DNA of 64,000 nucleotides from Methyloceanibacter caenitepidi (lineage in GTDB: Bacteria; Pseudomonadota; Alphaproteobacteria; Rhizobiales; Methyloligellaceae): NCBI RefSeq assembly GCF_000828475.1, contig NZ_AP014648.1:2987400-3051399 (forward strand), given 5' to 3'. Positions 34,210 to 46,098 of the stretch are shown here, one piece after another. The notes under the pieces are model-generated. The model saw only the letters and a program-made list of their open reading frames with translations, ran no database searches and had not been told where the DNA came from. Both the position numbers and the translations under genes were made by a program. Position 1 is the first letter of the stretch. Every line of letters starts with the position of its first letter.

Positions 34210-34983
34210 CTACGCCCCCGTCGCCTTGATGAACCAGCGCACGAGCGGGAAAGACGCCGCGCGCGGCAGGTTGCGCACCGTCTTGAGGAAGAGCGCCACC
34301 TGGGGCGGAAAGGCGATCTCGTAAGGCCGCTTCGGCAGCTTCTCCAGGATCTTCCGCGCGCAGCGCTCCTTCGACATCACGAACAGCTTCTTCTTCGGGT
34401 CGTAGGAGGCATTGAGTGGCGTATCGACGAAGCCCGGATTGACGAGCGTCAGATCGACGCCTGTGCCCCGCAGCTCCAGCTTCAGGCTCTCCGCGAGATT
34501 GATGACCGCCGCCTTGCTCGCCCCGTAGCCGCCATTGCCCGGCCAGCCGGCATAGCCGAACAGCGAGCCCATGATGGCGAGATGGCCCTCGCCTCGCTCC
34601 AGCATGGCTGGCAGCACGGCCGCGACGCCGTTCAGCACGCCGTCCACGTTGAGCGCCATCGTCTGGCGGAAGCCCTCCGCGTCGATATTGCGGATGTCGA
34701 ACGGCACGTACATTCCAGCGCCCAGCAGCGCCAAATCGATCGGCCCCAGCTCGGCCTCGACCTTGGCCGCGCAGGCCTTGAGCGCTTCGACGTCCAGGAC
34801 GTCCGCGGGAAAGGCCGTGATGTTGGCGCTGGACGCCGCAAGCGCATCGAGCTTCTCGCTCGGCCGTGCGGTCGCCGCGACTTTCACGCCCGCATCGGCC
34901 AGGCGCCGCGCGATCTCTCCGCAAATCGCGCCCGATGCGCCCGTGATCCAGGCGGTTTTCCAAGGATAGGTCTTGTCGGCCAT
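34210..34983 (-). CDS. Short-chain dehydrogenase/reductase with altered glycine motif
   Basis: The 257-residue SDR has the catalytic tyrosine and lysine in GGYGASKAAV and serine in IMGSLFGYAG. The cofactor loop is unusual: residues 14-21 read TGASGAIC rather than TGxxxGIG, so two of three glycines are changed to Ala and Cys. A following Gly22 might compensate by register shift. ARPSEK after the second strand suggests NADP(H). The C-terminal end, with ASFPLVRWFIKA, is hydrophobic and may bind the membrane. It is the first gene of a two-gene unit with DinB. Confidence 0.85.
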   Translation of the reverse strand: MADKTYPWKTAWITGASGAICGEIARRLADAGVKVAATARPSEKLDALAASSANITAFPADVLDVEALKACAAKVEAELGPIDLALLGAGMYVPFDIRNIDAEGFRQTMALNVDGVLNGVAAVLPAMLERGEGHLAIMGSLFGYAGWPGNGGYGASKAAVINLAESLKLELRGTGVDLTLVNPGFVDTPLNASYDPKKKLFVMSKERCARKILEKLPKRPYEIAFPPQVALFLKTVRNLPRAASFPLVRWFIKATGA

Positions 34984-35116
34984 AGGGTCCCCGTTTGGCT
35001 AAGTGTGGCGCGCCCCGGGATCGATACTGCCCGGCCGCATCGTGCGCAAGGCGGCATCATGCCCAAGGAGGTATCATGCCAAAGCCGGGTTTTCCGCCGC
35101 GGCACGCGGTCTTGCC

Positions 35117-37288
35117 CTACTGCTTCCCTGTCTGAGAAAGTCCGTCCCAGTCGGCGGGCGGTGGCGACTTGGCGAAAGCTTCGCAGCGGGCGCGCATGAT
35201 CCTCGCCGGCTCGTCCTCCGGCTTCTGCTTCAGGATAGCGGCAAAAGCGGCCGCGGCGGCTTCCCACTCCCGGCTGAAATACAGGTCCATGGCCTCGGTA
35301 CAGGCCTGCGCCAGTGCGATCTCGTCTTCCGACAAGGCGGCGCGCTCGCCGATCAGGGCGTAGATCACAATCCCCTCCTGACGCCCCTTGACCGCGACCT
35401 TGTCGATCGGCCGGGTGACGATGACATCGTCCACCGCGCGCCGGGTCACGTCGCTGATGAGAATGTCCGTCCCGTAGATCTGGTTCAGGCCTTCGAGCCG
35501 GCTCGCGACATTGACCGTATCGCCGATGGCCGTGTAGTCGAGCCGGTCCGGACTGCCGAAATTGCCGACCATCGCCGAGCCGGTGTGAATGCCCGTACGG
35601 GTGCGCAGCGGGGGAAACCCCTCCTTCGCCCAAACTTCGCAAAGACTTTCCAGCTTTCCACGATTGGCGAGGGCCGCACGGCAAGCGCCCAGCGCGTCGC
35701 GGCCGTGGGAACGCGGCGCGCCCCAAAGGGCCATGATGCCGTCGCCGATGAATTTGTCGACCGTTCCGCCATGATGAAGAATCTGCCCCGTCATCTCGTC
35801 GAGATAGCGTGCGAGAATTTCCACGAGCGTGTCGGGCGGCAGAGTCTCCGACATCGAGGTGAAGCCCTCGAGGTCGGAGAAATAGACTGTGATCTCGGTG
35901 CGGGCGCCACCGAGCTTCGCCTCTTCGCCGGACTCCAGCAGTAGACGGACCAAATCGGCCGGCACGTATTTTTGAAACGACCTGAGGCCCGTCTTCATTT
36001 CCTCGACAGCCGTCGCAAGCGTGCTGATTTCGCGAATGCGGCTCTGTACGGGCGGTTTGGGATCGAGGCGGAACTGTCCGATCCTGCGGGTCTCGTCCGC
36101 GATGGCGCGGAGATAGCCGGCGATCCGCTTCGATAGAAGGACGGACAGTGCCGCTGCGACCAGCACGCCCCCGAGGCCGAGATAGACCATGAGTTGGGCC
36201 ATGCGTTGAACGTCGCCGAAGATCTCGTCTTCGGGCAGCGCCATGCCGATGATCCAGTTGGGTCCGCCTTCGCGGCCAAGATGCCGATAGCTGCCGAGAT
36301 AGGTGCGGCCATCTGCTTCGAACGTGATGTCCTGCAACGACGCGGGAACGCCGGTCAGATCGGCGCCGAGCGGCTTGAGGAAGTTGGCGACGCGCGGGTC
36401 CGCAATGTCCTCGGCGCGGATCGTGACACGGCCGCCGCCGTCCGGCGCCGGTTGCGTCAGATCGATCCGCTTCGCTTCGTTAGGATCTGCCGCGGCCGGA
36501 TGGGCGATGACGCGTCGCGCGCCGTCGTTCGTGACCTCCAATAGAAAGGAAATGCCGGCCGAGCCCAGCTTTATGTCGCGCAGGAACCGGCTCAGCGCGT
36601 AAAGGTCGAAATCGGCCGTCAGGACGCCGACAAACTCCCCGTCGGGCCCCACGGCCGGCACGGCCCGGCTGACCCCCGGAACGTCGAGCGCTTCGCCCGA
36701 GCCGAGGAACACATACGACTCCGTCCAGATCGGCTGTTCGGCCTTATACGCTGCCAGGTAATAAGGCCGCTCATAAGGAGGCGTCCGCTTAGAATTGGGA
36801 ATGTCCCGCAGCTTCGACCACGTCTCTCCGGGCACCACCGTGAACTCCCGGAGATATCGGCTTCCGTCATCCTTCGGCGTCAGCCACAGCACGCTGAGAT
36901 CGCCGTTCTTGTCTCGGAAGGCGTGGTAGTACTTCCCGCTCGGCATGCCGAAGGACATGTAGGACAGGCTCGGACGCGCCTCCAGCGCCGCCGCGAAATA
37001 GGTGCTGAGCCGCTTCTCGTCGTCCGGATCAATCCAGCCTTCGGTGATGAGCCTGCCGACGGTGTCCGCCTCGTCCTCGGCTACGTCCAGCGCATGCTGC
37101 ACGTGCTGTTCAACCCGCTCGGACGCCTGAGTGAGAACCTGTGCACCGAGATCCTGCACAGCGAAGCGCGCATACAGATACGCCGCCGTCCCGAGCAGCG
37201 CTACGGCCGTCAGCAGCACGGCCAGCATCAGTGTGAGAAGTGTGGCCCGAAAGCTAATGCGCACGATTTGAGGACCTTGCACTGACAC
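35117..37288 (-). CDS. Membrane-bound class III adenylate cyclase with Cache sensor
   Basis: This protein of about 723 residues has an N-terminal helix (16-40), a periplasmic double-Cache-type sensor (45-360), a second helix (365-387), a HAMP-like linker and a class III cyclase domain (about 463-630). The metal-binding aspartate lies in YFSDLEGF, the second in KFIGDGIMALWG, whose lysine favours adenine, and GDTVNVASRLE supplies the transition-state residues. It should make cAMP in response to an external ligand. A helical tail of about 80 residues resembles a TPR. The start is uncertain: GTG 37288 is my choice, and an ATG at 37354 and GTGs at 37282 and 37264 are alternatives. Confidence 0.87.
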   Translation of the reverse strand: MSVQGPQIVRISFRATLLTLMLAVLLTAVALLGTAAYLYARFAVQDLGAQVLTQASERVEQHVQHALDVAEDEADTVGRLITEGWIDPDDEKRLSTYFAAALEARPSLSYMSFGMPSGKYYHAFRDKNGDLSVLWLTPKDDGSRYLREFTVVPGETWSKLRDIPNSKRTPPYERPYYLAAYKAEQPIWTESYVFLGSGEALDVPGVSRAVPAVGPDGEFVGVLTADFDLYALSRFLRDIKLGSAGISFLLEVTNDGARRVIAHPAAADPNEAKRIDLTQPAPDGGGRVTIRAEDIADPRVANFLKPLGADLTGVPASLQDITFEADGRTYLGSYRHLGREGGPNWIIGMALPEDEIFGDVQRMAQLMVYLGLGGVLVAAALSVLLSKRIAGYLRAIADETRRIGQFRLDPKPPVQSRIREISTLATAVEEMKTGLRSFQKYVPADLVRLLLESGEEAKLGGARTEITVYFSDLEGFTSMSETLPPDTLVEILARYLDEMTGQILHHGGTVDKFIGDGIMALWGAPRSHGRDALGACRAALANRGKLESLCEVWAKEGFPPLRTRTGIHTGSAMVGNFGSPDRLDYTAIGDTVNVASRLEGLNQIYGTDILISDVTRRAVDDVIVTRPIDKVAVKGRQEGIVIYALIGERAALSEDEIALAQACTEAMDLYFSREWEAAAAAFAAILKQKPEDEPARIMRARCEAFAKSPPPADWDGLSQTGKQ

Positions 37289-37387
37289 CGCCGTCCCGGC
37301 AATTGCGATTAAGACCTCGATTTCGTACCGCGCCCGCTCCTTAGGACGCAACACGGAGCAGTTGCGTGTCTCGGCTTGGCCGCTCTC

Positions 37388-38686
<1,299 letters not shown>

Positions 38687-38810
38687 GATGAAATCCCCTA
38701 AATCCTGGATGAAACACAGAAACGGCCCCGCGAGAGCGCAGGGCCGTATGCCGTTATAGCCCGGCTCGCGGGCCGATGCGAGCCTTGGGATGCGAGCCTT
38801 GGAACGAACC

Positions 38811-39986
38811 TTAGGCCAGCTCGCCCAGCGCCTCCTTCTCGCACGCGAAGGCCCAGTCGAGCCAGGGCAGCAAGGCTTCGACATCAGACCGCTCCACCGT
38901 GGACCCGGTCCAGATCCGAATGCCCGGCGGTGCCGTGCGGTAAGAGGCGATATCGAAGGCGACGCCCTCTTTCTCGAGCCGCTTGACCATACGCTTGGCG
39001 AACCCGGCCTGCTCGTCCGCCGGGAGCGCTGTCACGGCCGGATCGACTAACGTCAGGCAAATCGATGTGTTGGAGCGTGTCTCGGGATCGACGGCGAGAA
39101 AGTCCACCCATGGGGTCGCAGCGACCCACTTCGATATGGTTGCCGCGTTGGCGTCTGCGCGCGCGATGGTGCCCTCGAGGCCGCCGACGCGCTCAGCAAA
39201 CGCAAGGGCCGCCAAATAATCTTCGATGCACAACATGGACGGCGTATTGATGGTGGAGCCCTCGAAGACGGACTCCATCAGCTTGCCGTCCTTGGTCATA
39301 CGGAAGAGTTTCGGCATCGGCCATGGCGGCGTGTAGGTTTCCAGCCGCTCGACCGCGCGCGGCGAGAGGATCAGCATGCCGTGCTGCGCTTCGCCGCCGA
39401 GCACCTTCTGCCAGGAATACGTGGTGACATCGAGCTTTCGCCAATCCATGTCCTGCGCGAAGACGGCGGACGTGCCATCGCAAATCGTCAGGCCTTCGCG
39501 CGTTCCTGATATCCACTCAGCGTTCGGCACCCGCACACCCGAGGTGGTGCCGTTCCAGGCGAATACGACGTCGCGCGCGAAGTCGACTTGGGCGAGATCG
39601 GGAAGCTCGCCGTAGGGGGCCGTGAGAACGCGCACATCGCTCAGCTTGAGTTCGTCGACGATGTCCGTCACCCAGTCCGCGCTGAACGCTTCCCAAGCCA
39701 ACACATCGACCCCACGGGGACCGAGCAGATTCCAGAGCGCCATCTCGACCGCGCCCGTATCGGACGCCGGCACCAGCGCGATTCTATAATCGTCCGGCAA
39801 TTTCAACAGCGCGCGCGTGCGATCGAGCGCCTGCGCGATCCGCCCCTGCGTGTCTTTCTGCCGGTGATTGCGCCCCAGCAACGCCCCGCTGAGCGCATCG
39901 AGAGACCAGCCCTTATGCTTGGTGCACGGGCCGGATGAGAAGCGCGGATTTTCGGGACGACGGGTAGGCTTGTTCGACGATGTCAC
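38811..39986 (-). CDS. serC: Phosphoserine aminotransferase
   Basis: SerC converts 3-phosphohydroxypyruvate and glutamate to phosphoserine. At 391 residues it matches the alphaproteobacterial form. The N-terminus has [14 protein letters not shown], and the pyridoxal phosphate lysine is in [10 protein letters not shown]. The start is GTG 39986 after GGAGCC. In many Hyphomicrobiales serC is followed by serA, but here purA follows instead, so serA must lie elsewhere. The enzyme may also act on the vitamin B6 precursor. Confidence 0.95.
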   Translation of the reverse strand: MTSSNKPTRRPENPRFSSGPCTKHKGWSLDALSGALLGRNHRQKDTQGRIAQALDRTRALLKLPDDYRIALVPASDTGAVEMALWNLLGPRGVDVLAWEAFSADWVTDIVDELKLSDVRVLTAPYGELPDLAQVDFARDVVFAWNGTTSGVRVPNAEWISGTREGLTICDGTSAVFAQDMDWRKLDVTTYSWQKVLGGEAQHGMLILSPRAVERLETYTPPWPMPKLFRMTKDGKLMESVFEGSTINTPSMLCIEDYLAALAFAERVGGLEGTIARADANAATISKWVAATPWVDFLAVDPETRSNTSICLTLVDPAVTALPADEQAGFAKRMVKRLEKEGVAFDIASYRTAPPGIRIWTGSTVERSDVEALLPWLDWAFACEKEALGELA

Positions 39987-40120
39987 GGGAAGGCTCCAAC
40001 AGGGTCATCACCAAGCGGCCCCTGTTCGCGCTGCTTGGCGGAATGCCGTGCACTTATCGCGCCGCCATTCGGCCCGTCAAGCTGACCTTTCGGTCGCGCA
40101 CCCCGCCAGAGCAGACGGCC

Positions 40121-40153
40121 GAAAGAAAACCGCCCGTCGCAAGCGACGGGCGG
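40121..40153 (-). terminator. Rho-independent terminator of outer-membrane protein gene
   Basis: CCGCCCGTCG and CGACGGGCGG form a perfect ten-pair stem with a four-base loop. On the minus strand TTTTCTTTC follows. It lies 28 bases after the stop codon. Confidence 0.9.
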
Positions 40154-40181
40154 TCAGGCTGTCAGTCGGCTGGACGATGGG

Positions 40182-41036
40182 CTACTTGAACGCGACCGGC
40201 ATCGGGGCGGGAACAACCGGTGCGTGGCCCAGTTTCCAGCGCATGCCCAACATGAGGTCATGCGAGGTCACACTGCCGAGATCCACGCCAGCATAGGAGC
40301 TGGTGCCGTCGTACGCCGTCACGGTCCCGCTCTTCGCTTCTCCGAGATCGGTGTAGCGATAGGACAGGTCGAGCGTCACGGACTCGTTCACGTCATAGGC
40401 GATACCGCCATAGACGGCCCAAGCGAAATTCGTCTCCGTGTTGTCGGCACCGTAGGCAACGCCGCCGTTCGGGACGTTGACGTCCTTGAGGCCAAGCACG
40501 GAAACCGAGGCGATACCGATACCGGCACCGACATAGGGCGTGAAGCACCAATAGGTTCCGAGATCCGCGTAGGCATTCCACAGACCGACCCAGCTCTCGA
40601 TGTCGGCTGTGTATTCATTGGTGCCGGGCAGGAACGTACCGTCGGCGTCATTGCTGGCCCGGCTGAAGGTGCCGTTGCCGCCCGGATATTTGTCCTGGGC
40701 GATGAAGAGTGATTTGCCGCGATACTCTGCCGTCATGTCGAAGCGGAGCCAGTTGTTGAACTGGTAGCCGACACCGAGGCCGAACAGCGGCGAGCTCTTG
40801 ATGTCTTCATGGACGACCGTGAAGTCGTTGAACTGGAAGAGTTCGGAGCTGATGCCATCCACAACGGGATTGGCGGCGCCGATGAAGCCCCTCAAATAGA
40901 TCGGTCCCGTGCAACCGACGCACGGCGCCTCGATAACGGGCGGCGGCGGCGGAAGGCCGAGATCGGCCGCATGCGTCGCCGTGATCGGCGTCATGGCCAA
41001 TGCACTGGCGAGAAGTAGTGAACGTGTCTGTCCCAT
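40182..41036 (-). CDS. Outer-membrane beta-barrel protein (Omp25/RopB-like)
   Basis: The 284-residue precursor has a signal peptide ending near ATHAADL and then a proline-rich segment (GLPPPPPV). About eight amphipathic strands follow, with aromatic girdles such as WLRFDMTAEYRG and TLDLSYRYTDLG. The final strand reads HDLMLGMRWKLG, then a short tail ending in Lys. The eight-stranded barrel of this family is a major structural outer-membrane protein in Hyphomicrobiales. Two cysteines in APCVGCTG after the linker are unusual. The gene has AAAGGGG upstream and its own terminator, typical of a strongly expressed monocistronic gene. Confidence 0.85.
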   Translation of the reverse strand: MGQTRSLLLASALAMTPITATHAADLGLPPPPPVIEAPCVGCTGPIYLRGFIGAANPVVDGISSELFQFNDFTVVHEDIKSSPLFGLGVGYQFNNWLRFDMTAEYRGKSLFIAQDKYPGGNGTFSRASNDADGTFLPGTNEYTADIESWVGLWNAYADLGTYWCFTPYVGAGIGIASVSVLGLKDVNVPNGGVAYGADNTETNFAWAVYGGIAYDVNESVTLDLSYRYTDLGEAKSGTVTAYDGTSSYAGVDLGSVTSHDLMLGMRWKLGHAPVVPAPMPVAFK

Positions 41037-41239
41037 CTGATTACCCCTTTCGACTGCAGCCCTGGCGAAGCTCGGCCAGTCGGGCCGATTCGCATTGGCT
41101 GTCTCGTGTGGGGACTATCGAGGGGTTTGGTTAATGGACCCCTAATGGGCGGCTCAAACCGGCACAACCTGAGCGCACCCGCGCGCGTGTGCGGCCAAAA
41201 ATGCCGGTTTTCCGAGGTATTTCAGGACACGGAGGGTTC

Positions 41240-42589
41240 TCAAGCGGCGGCGGCGTCCGAGAGGGCATGGACGATGTCGGAGACCACCGTTTTGACGAGT
41301 CCCTCGTCATCGCCTTCGGCCATCACACGAATCACGGGCTCCGTACCAGACGGACGAATGACGAGACGGCCGGCGTTGCCGAGCCTCGTCTTCCCGTCGT
41401 TGATCGCGCGCTGCACGCCGACATTGTCGAGCGGCTGGCTGTTCTTGTAGCGCACGTTCTCGAGAACCTGGGGAAGCGGCTCGAAGCGCTTGCAGACCTC
41501 ACTCACCGGGCGGCCGCTCTGGACCACCACGGCCAGGATCTGGAGCGCCGTGACCAGGCCGTCGCCCGTCGTCGAGAAGTCGGACAATACGATGTGTCCG
41601 GACTGTTCGCCGCCCACGTTGTAGCCGTGCTGGCGCATGTGTTCGGTCACGTAGCGGTCGCCCACGGGCGTGCGGGCCATGCCGAGACCGAGGTCTTCCA
41701 GGTAACGCTCGAGACCCAGGTTGGACATGACCGTGGCGACGATGCCACCGCCGGCGAGCCGTCCGCGCCGGAGCCAGAATTCGCCGATCACCGCCATGAG
41801 CTGATCGCCATCGATGATGCGGCCTTTCTCGTCAACGATCACGACGCGGTCCGCATCGCCGTCCAACGCGATGCCGATATCGGCGCGAACCTCCTGAACC
41901 TTGCGGATCAGGTTTTGCGGCGATGTCGAACCGCAATCCTTGTTGATGTTGAGACCGTTCGGTTCGACGCCGATCTTGATGACCTCGGTTCCAAGCTCCC
42001 ATAGCGCCTCTGGCGCGACCTTGTAGGCCGCGCCGTTCGCGCAGTCGATGACAGCCCGGATTCCATCGAAGCGCAGATTGCGCGGCAAGGTGCGCTTGGC
42101 GAATTCGATATAGCGTTCGCGGGCGCTCTCGATACGCGTCGCACGGCCGATCCGTTCGGCCGATGCGAGCAGGCTCATCGAATCGCCCTCGATCAAAGCC
42201 TCGATCTCGCCCTCTTGCTCATCGGAGAGCTTATAGCCTTCCGGCCCGAATAGCTTGATGCCGTTGTCGAGGTAGGGATTGTGGGAGGCCGAGATCATCA
42301 CGCCGAGATCGGCGCGCAGCGAGCGCGTCAGCATCGCCACGGCAGGCGTCGGCATCGGCCCGAGCTGAAATACGTCCATCCCGGCCGCGGTGAAACCGGA
42401 CACGAGCGCGGACTCGATCATGTAGCCCGAAAGGCGCGTGTCCTTGCCGATCACCACACGGTGGCGATAGGAGCCGTTGGTGAACAGCTTGCCAGCGGCC
42501 ATGCCGACCTTGAGCGCGACTTCCGACGTCATCGGATGCGCATTGGCGCTGCCACGGATACCGTCCGTGCCAAAGTAGTTTCTGGCCAT
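41240..42589 (-). CDS. glmM: Phosphoglucosamine mutase
   Basis: GlmM interconverts glucosamine-6-phosphate and glucosamine-1-phosphate, on the way to UDP-N-acetylglucosamine for cell wall and lipid A. The 449 residues begin [12 protein letters not shown]. The phosphoserine is in [15 protein letters not shown], magnesium ligands are in DGDADR, and the phosphate-binding end is [12 protein letters not shown]. The start is ATG 42589; eleven upstream codons are rejected. It is the last gene of the ftsH-folP-glmM block. The gap of 203 bases before the next gene upstream of its stop shows no gene. Confidence 0.97.
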   Translation of the reverse strand: MARNYFGTDGIRGSANAHPMTSEVALKVGMAAGKLFTNGSYRHRVVIGKDTRLSGYMIESALVSGFTAAGMDVFQLGPMPTPAVAMLTRSLRADLGVMISASHNPYLDNGIKLFGPEGYKLSDEQEGEIEALIEGDSMSLLASAERIGRATRIESARERYIEFAKRTLPRNLRFDGIRAVIDCANGAAYKVAPEALWELGTEVIKIGVEPNGLNINKDCGSTSPQNLIRKVQEVRADIGIALDGDADRVVIVDEKGRIIDGDQLMAVIGEFWLRRGRLAGGGIVATVMSNLGLERYLEDLGLGMARTPVGDRYVTEHMRQHGYNVGGEQSGHIVLSDFSTTGDGLVTALQILAVVVQSGRPVSEVCKRFEPLPQVLENVRYKNSQPLDNVGVQRAINDGKTRLGNAGRLVIRPSGTEPVIRVMAEGDDEGLVKTVVSDIVHALSDAAAA

Positions 42590-42747
42590 CCCGGTTATTC
42601 CCCCATCCTTGCCGCCTGGCATGCGCTCCCCGCCGCCCAGCTCATTCTTTGGAATATACCACTCGCCCGACGCGAGACGTGTCTCGGCGGTACCCTCGTG
42701 CGAGAGGACGGATTATGCGCTCGCGAATGGCCAAAATGGGTTCAAAA

Positions 42748-42768
42748 AATGTAAGCAAAAGTTACATT
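42748..42768. repeat. Inverted repeat between folP and glmM
   Basis: AATGTAA and TTACATT form a perfect seven-base inverted repeat with spacer GCAAAAG. It sits in the 207-base spacer, 28 bases after the folP stop. It may be an operator for glmM; no T-run supports termination. Confidence 0.4.
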
Positions 42769-42796
42769 CCGAAGGACCCAAAATGGCGGTTTTCCC

Positions 42797-43864
42797 TTAG
42801 TTTTCAGCGCCAAACATTGCAGCCCGCCAGACGCCGAGGGCCTGGCTGGTCCCCGCCACGTCGTGCACCCGGAAGAGTTGCGCCCCCTGCGAGGCCGTGG
42901 CGATAGCGGCGGCGTGGCTTCCCGGCTCTCGCGACTTTGGTTCGGCTCCCTGACCGAACCCGCGAATGAACTGCTTGCGCGACGCCCCGATCAGAAGCGG
43001 CACGCCCAATCCGTGGAAGAGACTGGTATTGGCAAAGAGCGCGAGATTGTGCTCGAGCGTCTTGCCGAAGCCGAGACCGGGATCGGCGGCGATGCGCGCT
43101 TTCGGGATGCCGGCGGCGACGCAAGTCTGGATGCGGGCCTCGAGATAGTCGAACACCTCCAGTACCACGTCGTCGTAGCTGGGGTTGTCCTGCATCGTCT
43201 TGGGCTCGCCTTGCGCATGCATCAGCACCACGTCCATGCCCATCTCCGCGGCCGCCTGCAACGAGTCTGGATCGTAGGTGAAGGCCGAAACGTCGTTGAA
43301 GATCTTGGCGCCCGCCTTGGCTGCCGCGCGGGCGACATCGGCCTTGCGCGTGTCGATGGAGATGATCGCGCCGTTGCCTTTCAGGCCCTTTAGTACGGGA
43401 ATGACACGGTCGAGCTCTTCGTCCACGGCGACAGTGTCGGAGCCCGGCCGCGTGGACTCCCCGCCAATGTCGACGATAGCCGCCCCGTCCTTCTTCAGCT
43501 GCGCCGCATGGGTCACCGCGCCCTCGGTCTCGTCGTAGAGGCCGCCGTCGGAGAAGGAGTCCGGCGTCACGTTCACGATACCCATGAGGGCCGGGCGTGA
43601 CAGGTCCAGACCCGCGAAAGGCGGGCGCGGTTGCATCACCTGGTCGAGCCGCGCACGTAGGTCAGGATCGCCAGCCTCGCTCAGCATGGGCACGGAGAAC
43701 ATAAAGGCCTTGGACTTCTTGGGCTCGCCCTCGATCAGCTCGACACTTGTGAAGGCGATGGCACTACCGGCAAGAGGCAGCGCAAGCCCGTCCTCAATGG
43801 CGGCATAGGCCTGCGGTCCATAGAGAAAACCGAGCGGCCGGAGATAGATCTTTCTGTCTGACAT
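42797..43864 (-). CDS. folP: Dihydropteroate synthase with N-terminal extension
   Basis: FolP condenses p-aminobenzoate with hydroxymethyl-dihydropterin pyrophosphate to give dihydropteroate, the target of sulfonamides. The barrel starts near residue 90 with ALMGIVNVTPDSFSDGG, then DIGGESTRPGS and ISIDTRKADVA, and ends with LIGASRKQFI for the pyrophosphate site. At 355 residues it exceeds the common 270-290: the first 90 form an extra domain with Gly/Pro-rich turns that is not part of the catalytic barrel. Similar extensions occur in some alphaproteobacteria. It follows ftsH on the same strand, with a REP-like palindrome between. Confidence 0.95.
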   Translation of the reverse strand: MSDRKIYLRPLGFLYGPQAYAAIEDGLALPLAGSAIAFTSVELIEGEPKKSKAFMFSVPMLSEAGDPDLRARLDQVMQPRPPFAGLDLSRPALMGIVNVTPDSFSDGGLYDETEGAVTHAAQLKKDGAAIVDIGGESTRPGSDTVAVDEELDRVIPVLKGLKGNGAIISIDTRKADVARAAAKAGAKIFNDVSAFTYDPDSLQAAAEMGMDVVLMHAQGEPKTMQDNPSYDDVVLEVFDYLEARIQTCVAAGIPKARIAADPGLGFGKTLEHNLALFANTSLFHGLGVPLLIGASRKQFIRGFGQGAEPKSREPGSHAAAIATASQGAQLFRVHDVAGTSQALGVWRAAMFGAEN

Positions 43865-43887
43865 AGGTGAGCCTTAGCACAAAGCAT

Positions 43888-43912
43888 CATGCCCGGCTTG
43901 GGGCCGGGCATG
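43888..43912. repeat. REP-like palindrome, second copy
   Basis: CATGCCCGGC and GCCGGGCATG are exact inverses around TTGGG, in the 83-base gap between ftsH and folP. It shares the ATGCCCGG core with the palindrome at 13502-13524. The T-run lies on the wrong side for a terminator of ftsH, so I read it as a dispersed element. Confidence 0.65.
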
Positions 43913-43947
43913 ACTGAAAAAAATTGCCTGTGAGCGCGTAGAGCGGC

Positions 43948-45876
43948 CTAGGTCGGCTGGGGCTCCATGCCGCCCGCATCCGGTGCCGGCGGCTTCTTGC
44001 TCCGACCCGCGACTGGCACGGCAGACTGCGGCCCGCCCTTCTCGGTGTCGTCGGCGGGGAAGTCCCGGACCGGCGGCTTGCCGTTCAGCAGATCCTTGAT
44101 CTCCTGACCGGAGAGCGTCTCGTACTCCAGAAGGCCACGGGCGATCGTGTGCAGATCGTCCAGGTTCTCGGAGATGACTTTCCGGGCCGTCTCGAAGCCC
44201 TCGTCCACGATGCGGTGAATTTCCTCATCGACCATGGATTGGGTCTCGTCGGACAAATGCTGCTGCCGGGCGATGGAGTGACCGAGGAAGACTTCCTCCT
44301 CGTTGTCGCCATAGGCCAAAGGTCCGAGCTTATCGGACATGCCGAATTGCGTGACCATGGCCCGGGCAAGCTGGGTCGCCATCTTGATGTCGGAGGACGC
44401 GCCCGAGGTGACCTTGTCGTAGCCGAACACGACCTCCTCGGCGACGCGGCCGCCCATGGCCACCGCGACGTCCGCCTTGAGCTTGGCGCGCGTGTGCGAG
44501 AGCAGGTCGCGCTCCGGCAGACGCATCACCATGCCCAGCGCGCGGCCGCGCGGAATGATCGTCGCCTTGTGCACCGGATCGGACGCAGGCTGATGCAGCG
44601 CCACGAGCGCATGACCGCCCTCGTGATAAGCCGTCAACGTCTTCTCTTCCTCGGTCATGGCCATGGAGCGGCGTTCAGCGCCCATCATGACCTTGTCCTT
44701 GGCATCCTCGAACTCGTGCTGCGTGACGAGGCGCTTGGACCGGCGCGCGGCCAGTAGCGCGGCCTCGTTGACGAGGTTCGCAAGATCGGCGCCCGAGAAG
44801 CCCGGCGTACCGCGCGCGATGACGCGCAGGTCCACGTCCGGCGCCAACGGCACCTTGCGCACATGAACCTTGAGGATTTTCTCGCGGCCGATGATGTCGG
44901 GACGCGGCACGACGACCTGACGGTCGAAGCGGCCCGGACGCAACAACGCGGGATCGAGCACATCGGGACGGTTGGTCGCGGCGACAAGGATGATGCCCTC
45001 GTTCGCCTCGAAGCCGTCCATCTCGACCAGCAACTGGTTCAGAGTCTGCTCGCGCTCGTCGTTACCGCCGCCGAGACCGGCGCCACGGTGACGGCCGACC
45101 GCGTCGATTTCGTCGATGAAGATAATGCACGGCGCGTTCTTCTTCGCCTGATCGAACATGTCGCGGACGCGGCTCGCGCCCACACCGACGAACATCTCGA
45201 CGAAGTCGGAGCCCGAGATCGTGAAGAACGGCACGTTGGCCTCGCCGGCGATCGCGCGCGCCAGAAGCGTCTTACCGGTGCCCGGAGGGCCGACCAGCAG
45301 CGCACCGTGCGGGATGCGCCCGCCGAGCTTCTGGAACTTCTGCGGGTCGCGCAGGAATTCCACGATCTCCTGCAAATCTTCCTTCGCCTCGTTGACGCCG
45401 GCGACATCGTCGAAGGTCACGCGGCCATGGCGCTCAGTGAGCAGTTTGGCCTTGGACTTGCCGAAGCCCATGGCGCGGCCGCCGCCGGACTGCATCTGGC
45501 GCATGAAGAAGATCCACACGGCGATGAGCAGCAGCATCGGGAACCAGGAGATCAGCACACCGAACAACGAGGGCACGTCCTCTTCGGACGGCTTGGCCGT
45601 GATCTTCACGCCCTTCCCGTGCAGCGTTTGAACAAGGCTCGGATCGTCTGGCGCGTAGGTCTGGAAGGTGCGGCCGTCGGAGAAATGTCCGGTGATCTTG
45701 TTCCCGGCGATGGTCACATCTTGAACGCGACCGCCTTCGACTTCTGAAAGAAGCTGAGAAAAGCTGATTTCGTTGCCGCGGACCTGGACGCTGTCGCTTT
45801 GGAACAAGTTGAACAGGGCGACCAGCAACAGGCCGATGAAGACCCAGACGATGAAGTTACGGAAGTTCGAGTTCAT
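43948..45876 (-). CDS. ftsH: ATP-dependent zinc metalloprotease FtsH
   Basis: FtsH degrades misfolded membrane proteins and short-lived regulators. This 642-residue form is complete. It has two membrane helices (about residues 7-24 and 105-125) around a periplasmic domain. The AAA domain has GPPGTGKT and the second-region RPGRFDRQV, and HEGGH is the zinc site. The C-terminal tail ([10 protein letters not shown] onward) is variable. The start is ATG 45876 with CAGG upstream; 21 upstream codons are rejected. It lies downstream of tilS, as is usual for alphaproteobacteria. Confidence 0.98.
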   Translation of the reverse strand: MNSNFRNFIVWVFIGLLLVALFNLFQSDSVQVRGNEISFSQLLSEVEGGRVQDVTIAGNKITGHFSDGRTFQTYAPDDPSLVQTLHGKGVKITAKPSEEDVPSLFGVLISWFPMLLLIAVWIFFMRQMQSGGGRAMGFGKSKAKLLTERHGRVTFDDVAGVNEAKEDLQEIVEFLRDPQKFQKLGGRIPHGALLVGPPGTGKTLLARAIAGEANVPFFTISGSDFVEMFVGVGASRVRDMFDQAKKNAPCIIFIDEIDAVGRHRGAGLGGGNDEREQTLNQLLVEMDGFEANEGIILVAATNRPDVLDPALLRPGRFDRQVVVPRPDIIGREKILKVHVRKVPLAPDVDLRVIARGTPGFSGADLANLVNEAALLAARRSKRLVTQHEFEDAKDKVMMGAERRSMAMTEEEKTLTAYHEGGHALVALHQPASDPVHKATIIPRGRALGMVMRLPERDLLSHTRAKLKADVAVAMGGRVAEEVVFGYDKVTSGASSDIKMATQLARAMVTQFGMSDKLGPLAYGDNEEEVFLGHSIARQQHLSDETQSMVDEEIHRIVDEGFETARKVISENLDDLHTIARGLLEYETLSGQEIKDLLNGKPPVRDFPADDTEKGGPQSAVPVAGRSKKPPAPDAGGMEPQPT

Positions 45877-46098
45877 ACAGTGACCTGATGGATTGAATGT
45901 CGCGGCACACGGGGATGAGGGGTTATCCGGCCCCCGCACGGGACGGCATAGTTAAGCCCGATTAACATAGGAACGGGCAGCACTTTTGCCAAGTAAAGCT
46001 AACGGCAAGTCATGGACGCTTTCTGAACGATTCCAGCGGGAAACGCCTGAAATTTAGCCAGCGGGGACCGCCGCACACCCCGGCAAGCGCGCCGGAGC

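Noticed and set aside
43888-43912. Palindrome between ftsH and folP as a terminator
   Set aside because: For folP-ftsH transcription on the minus strand the T-run precedes rather than follows the stem.
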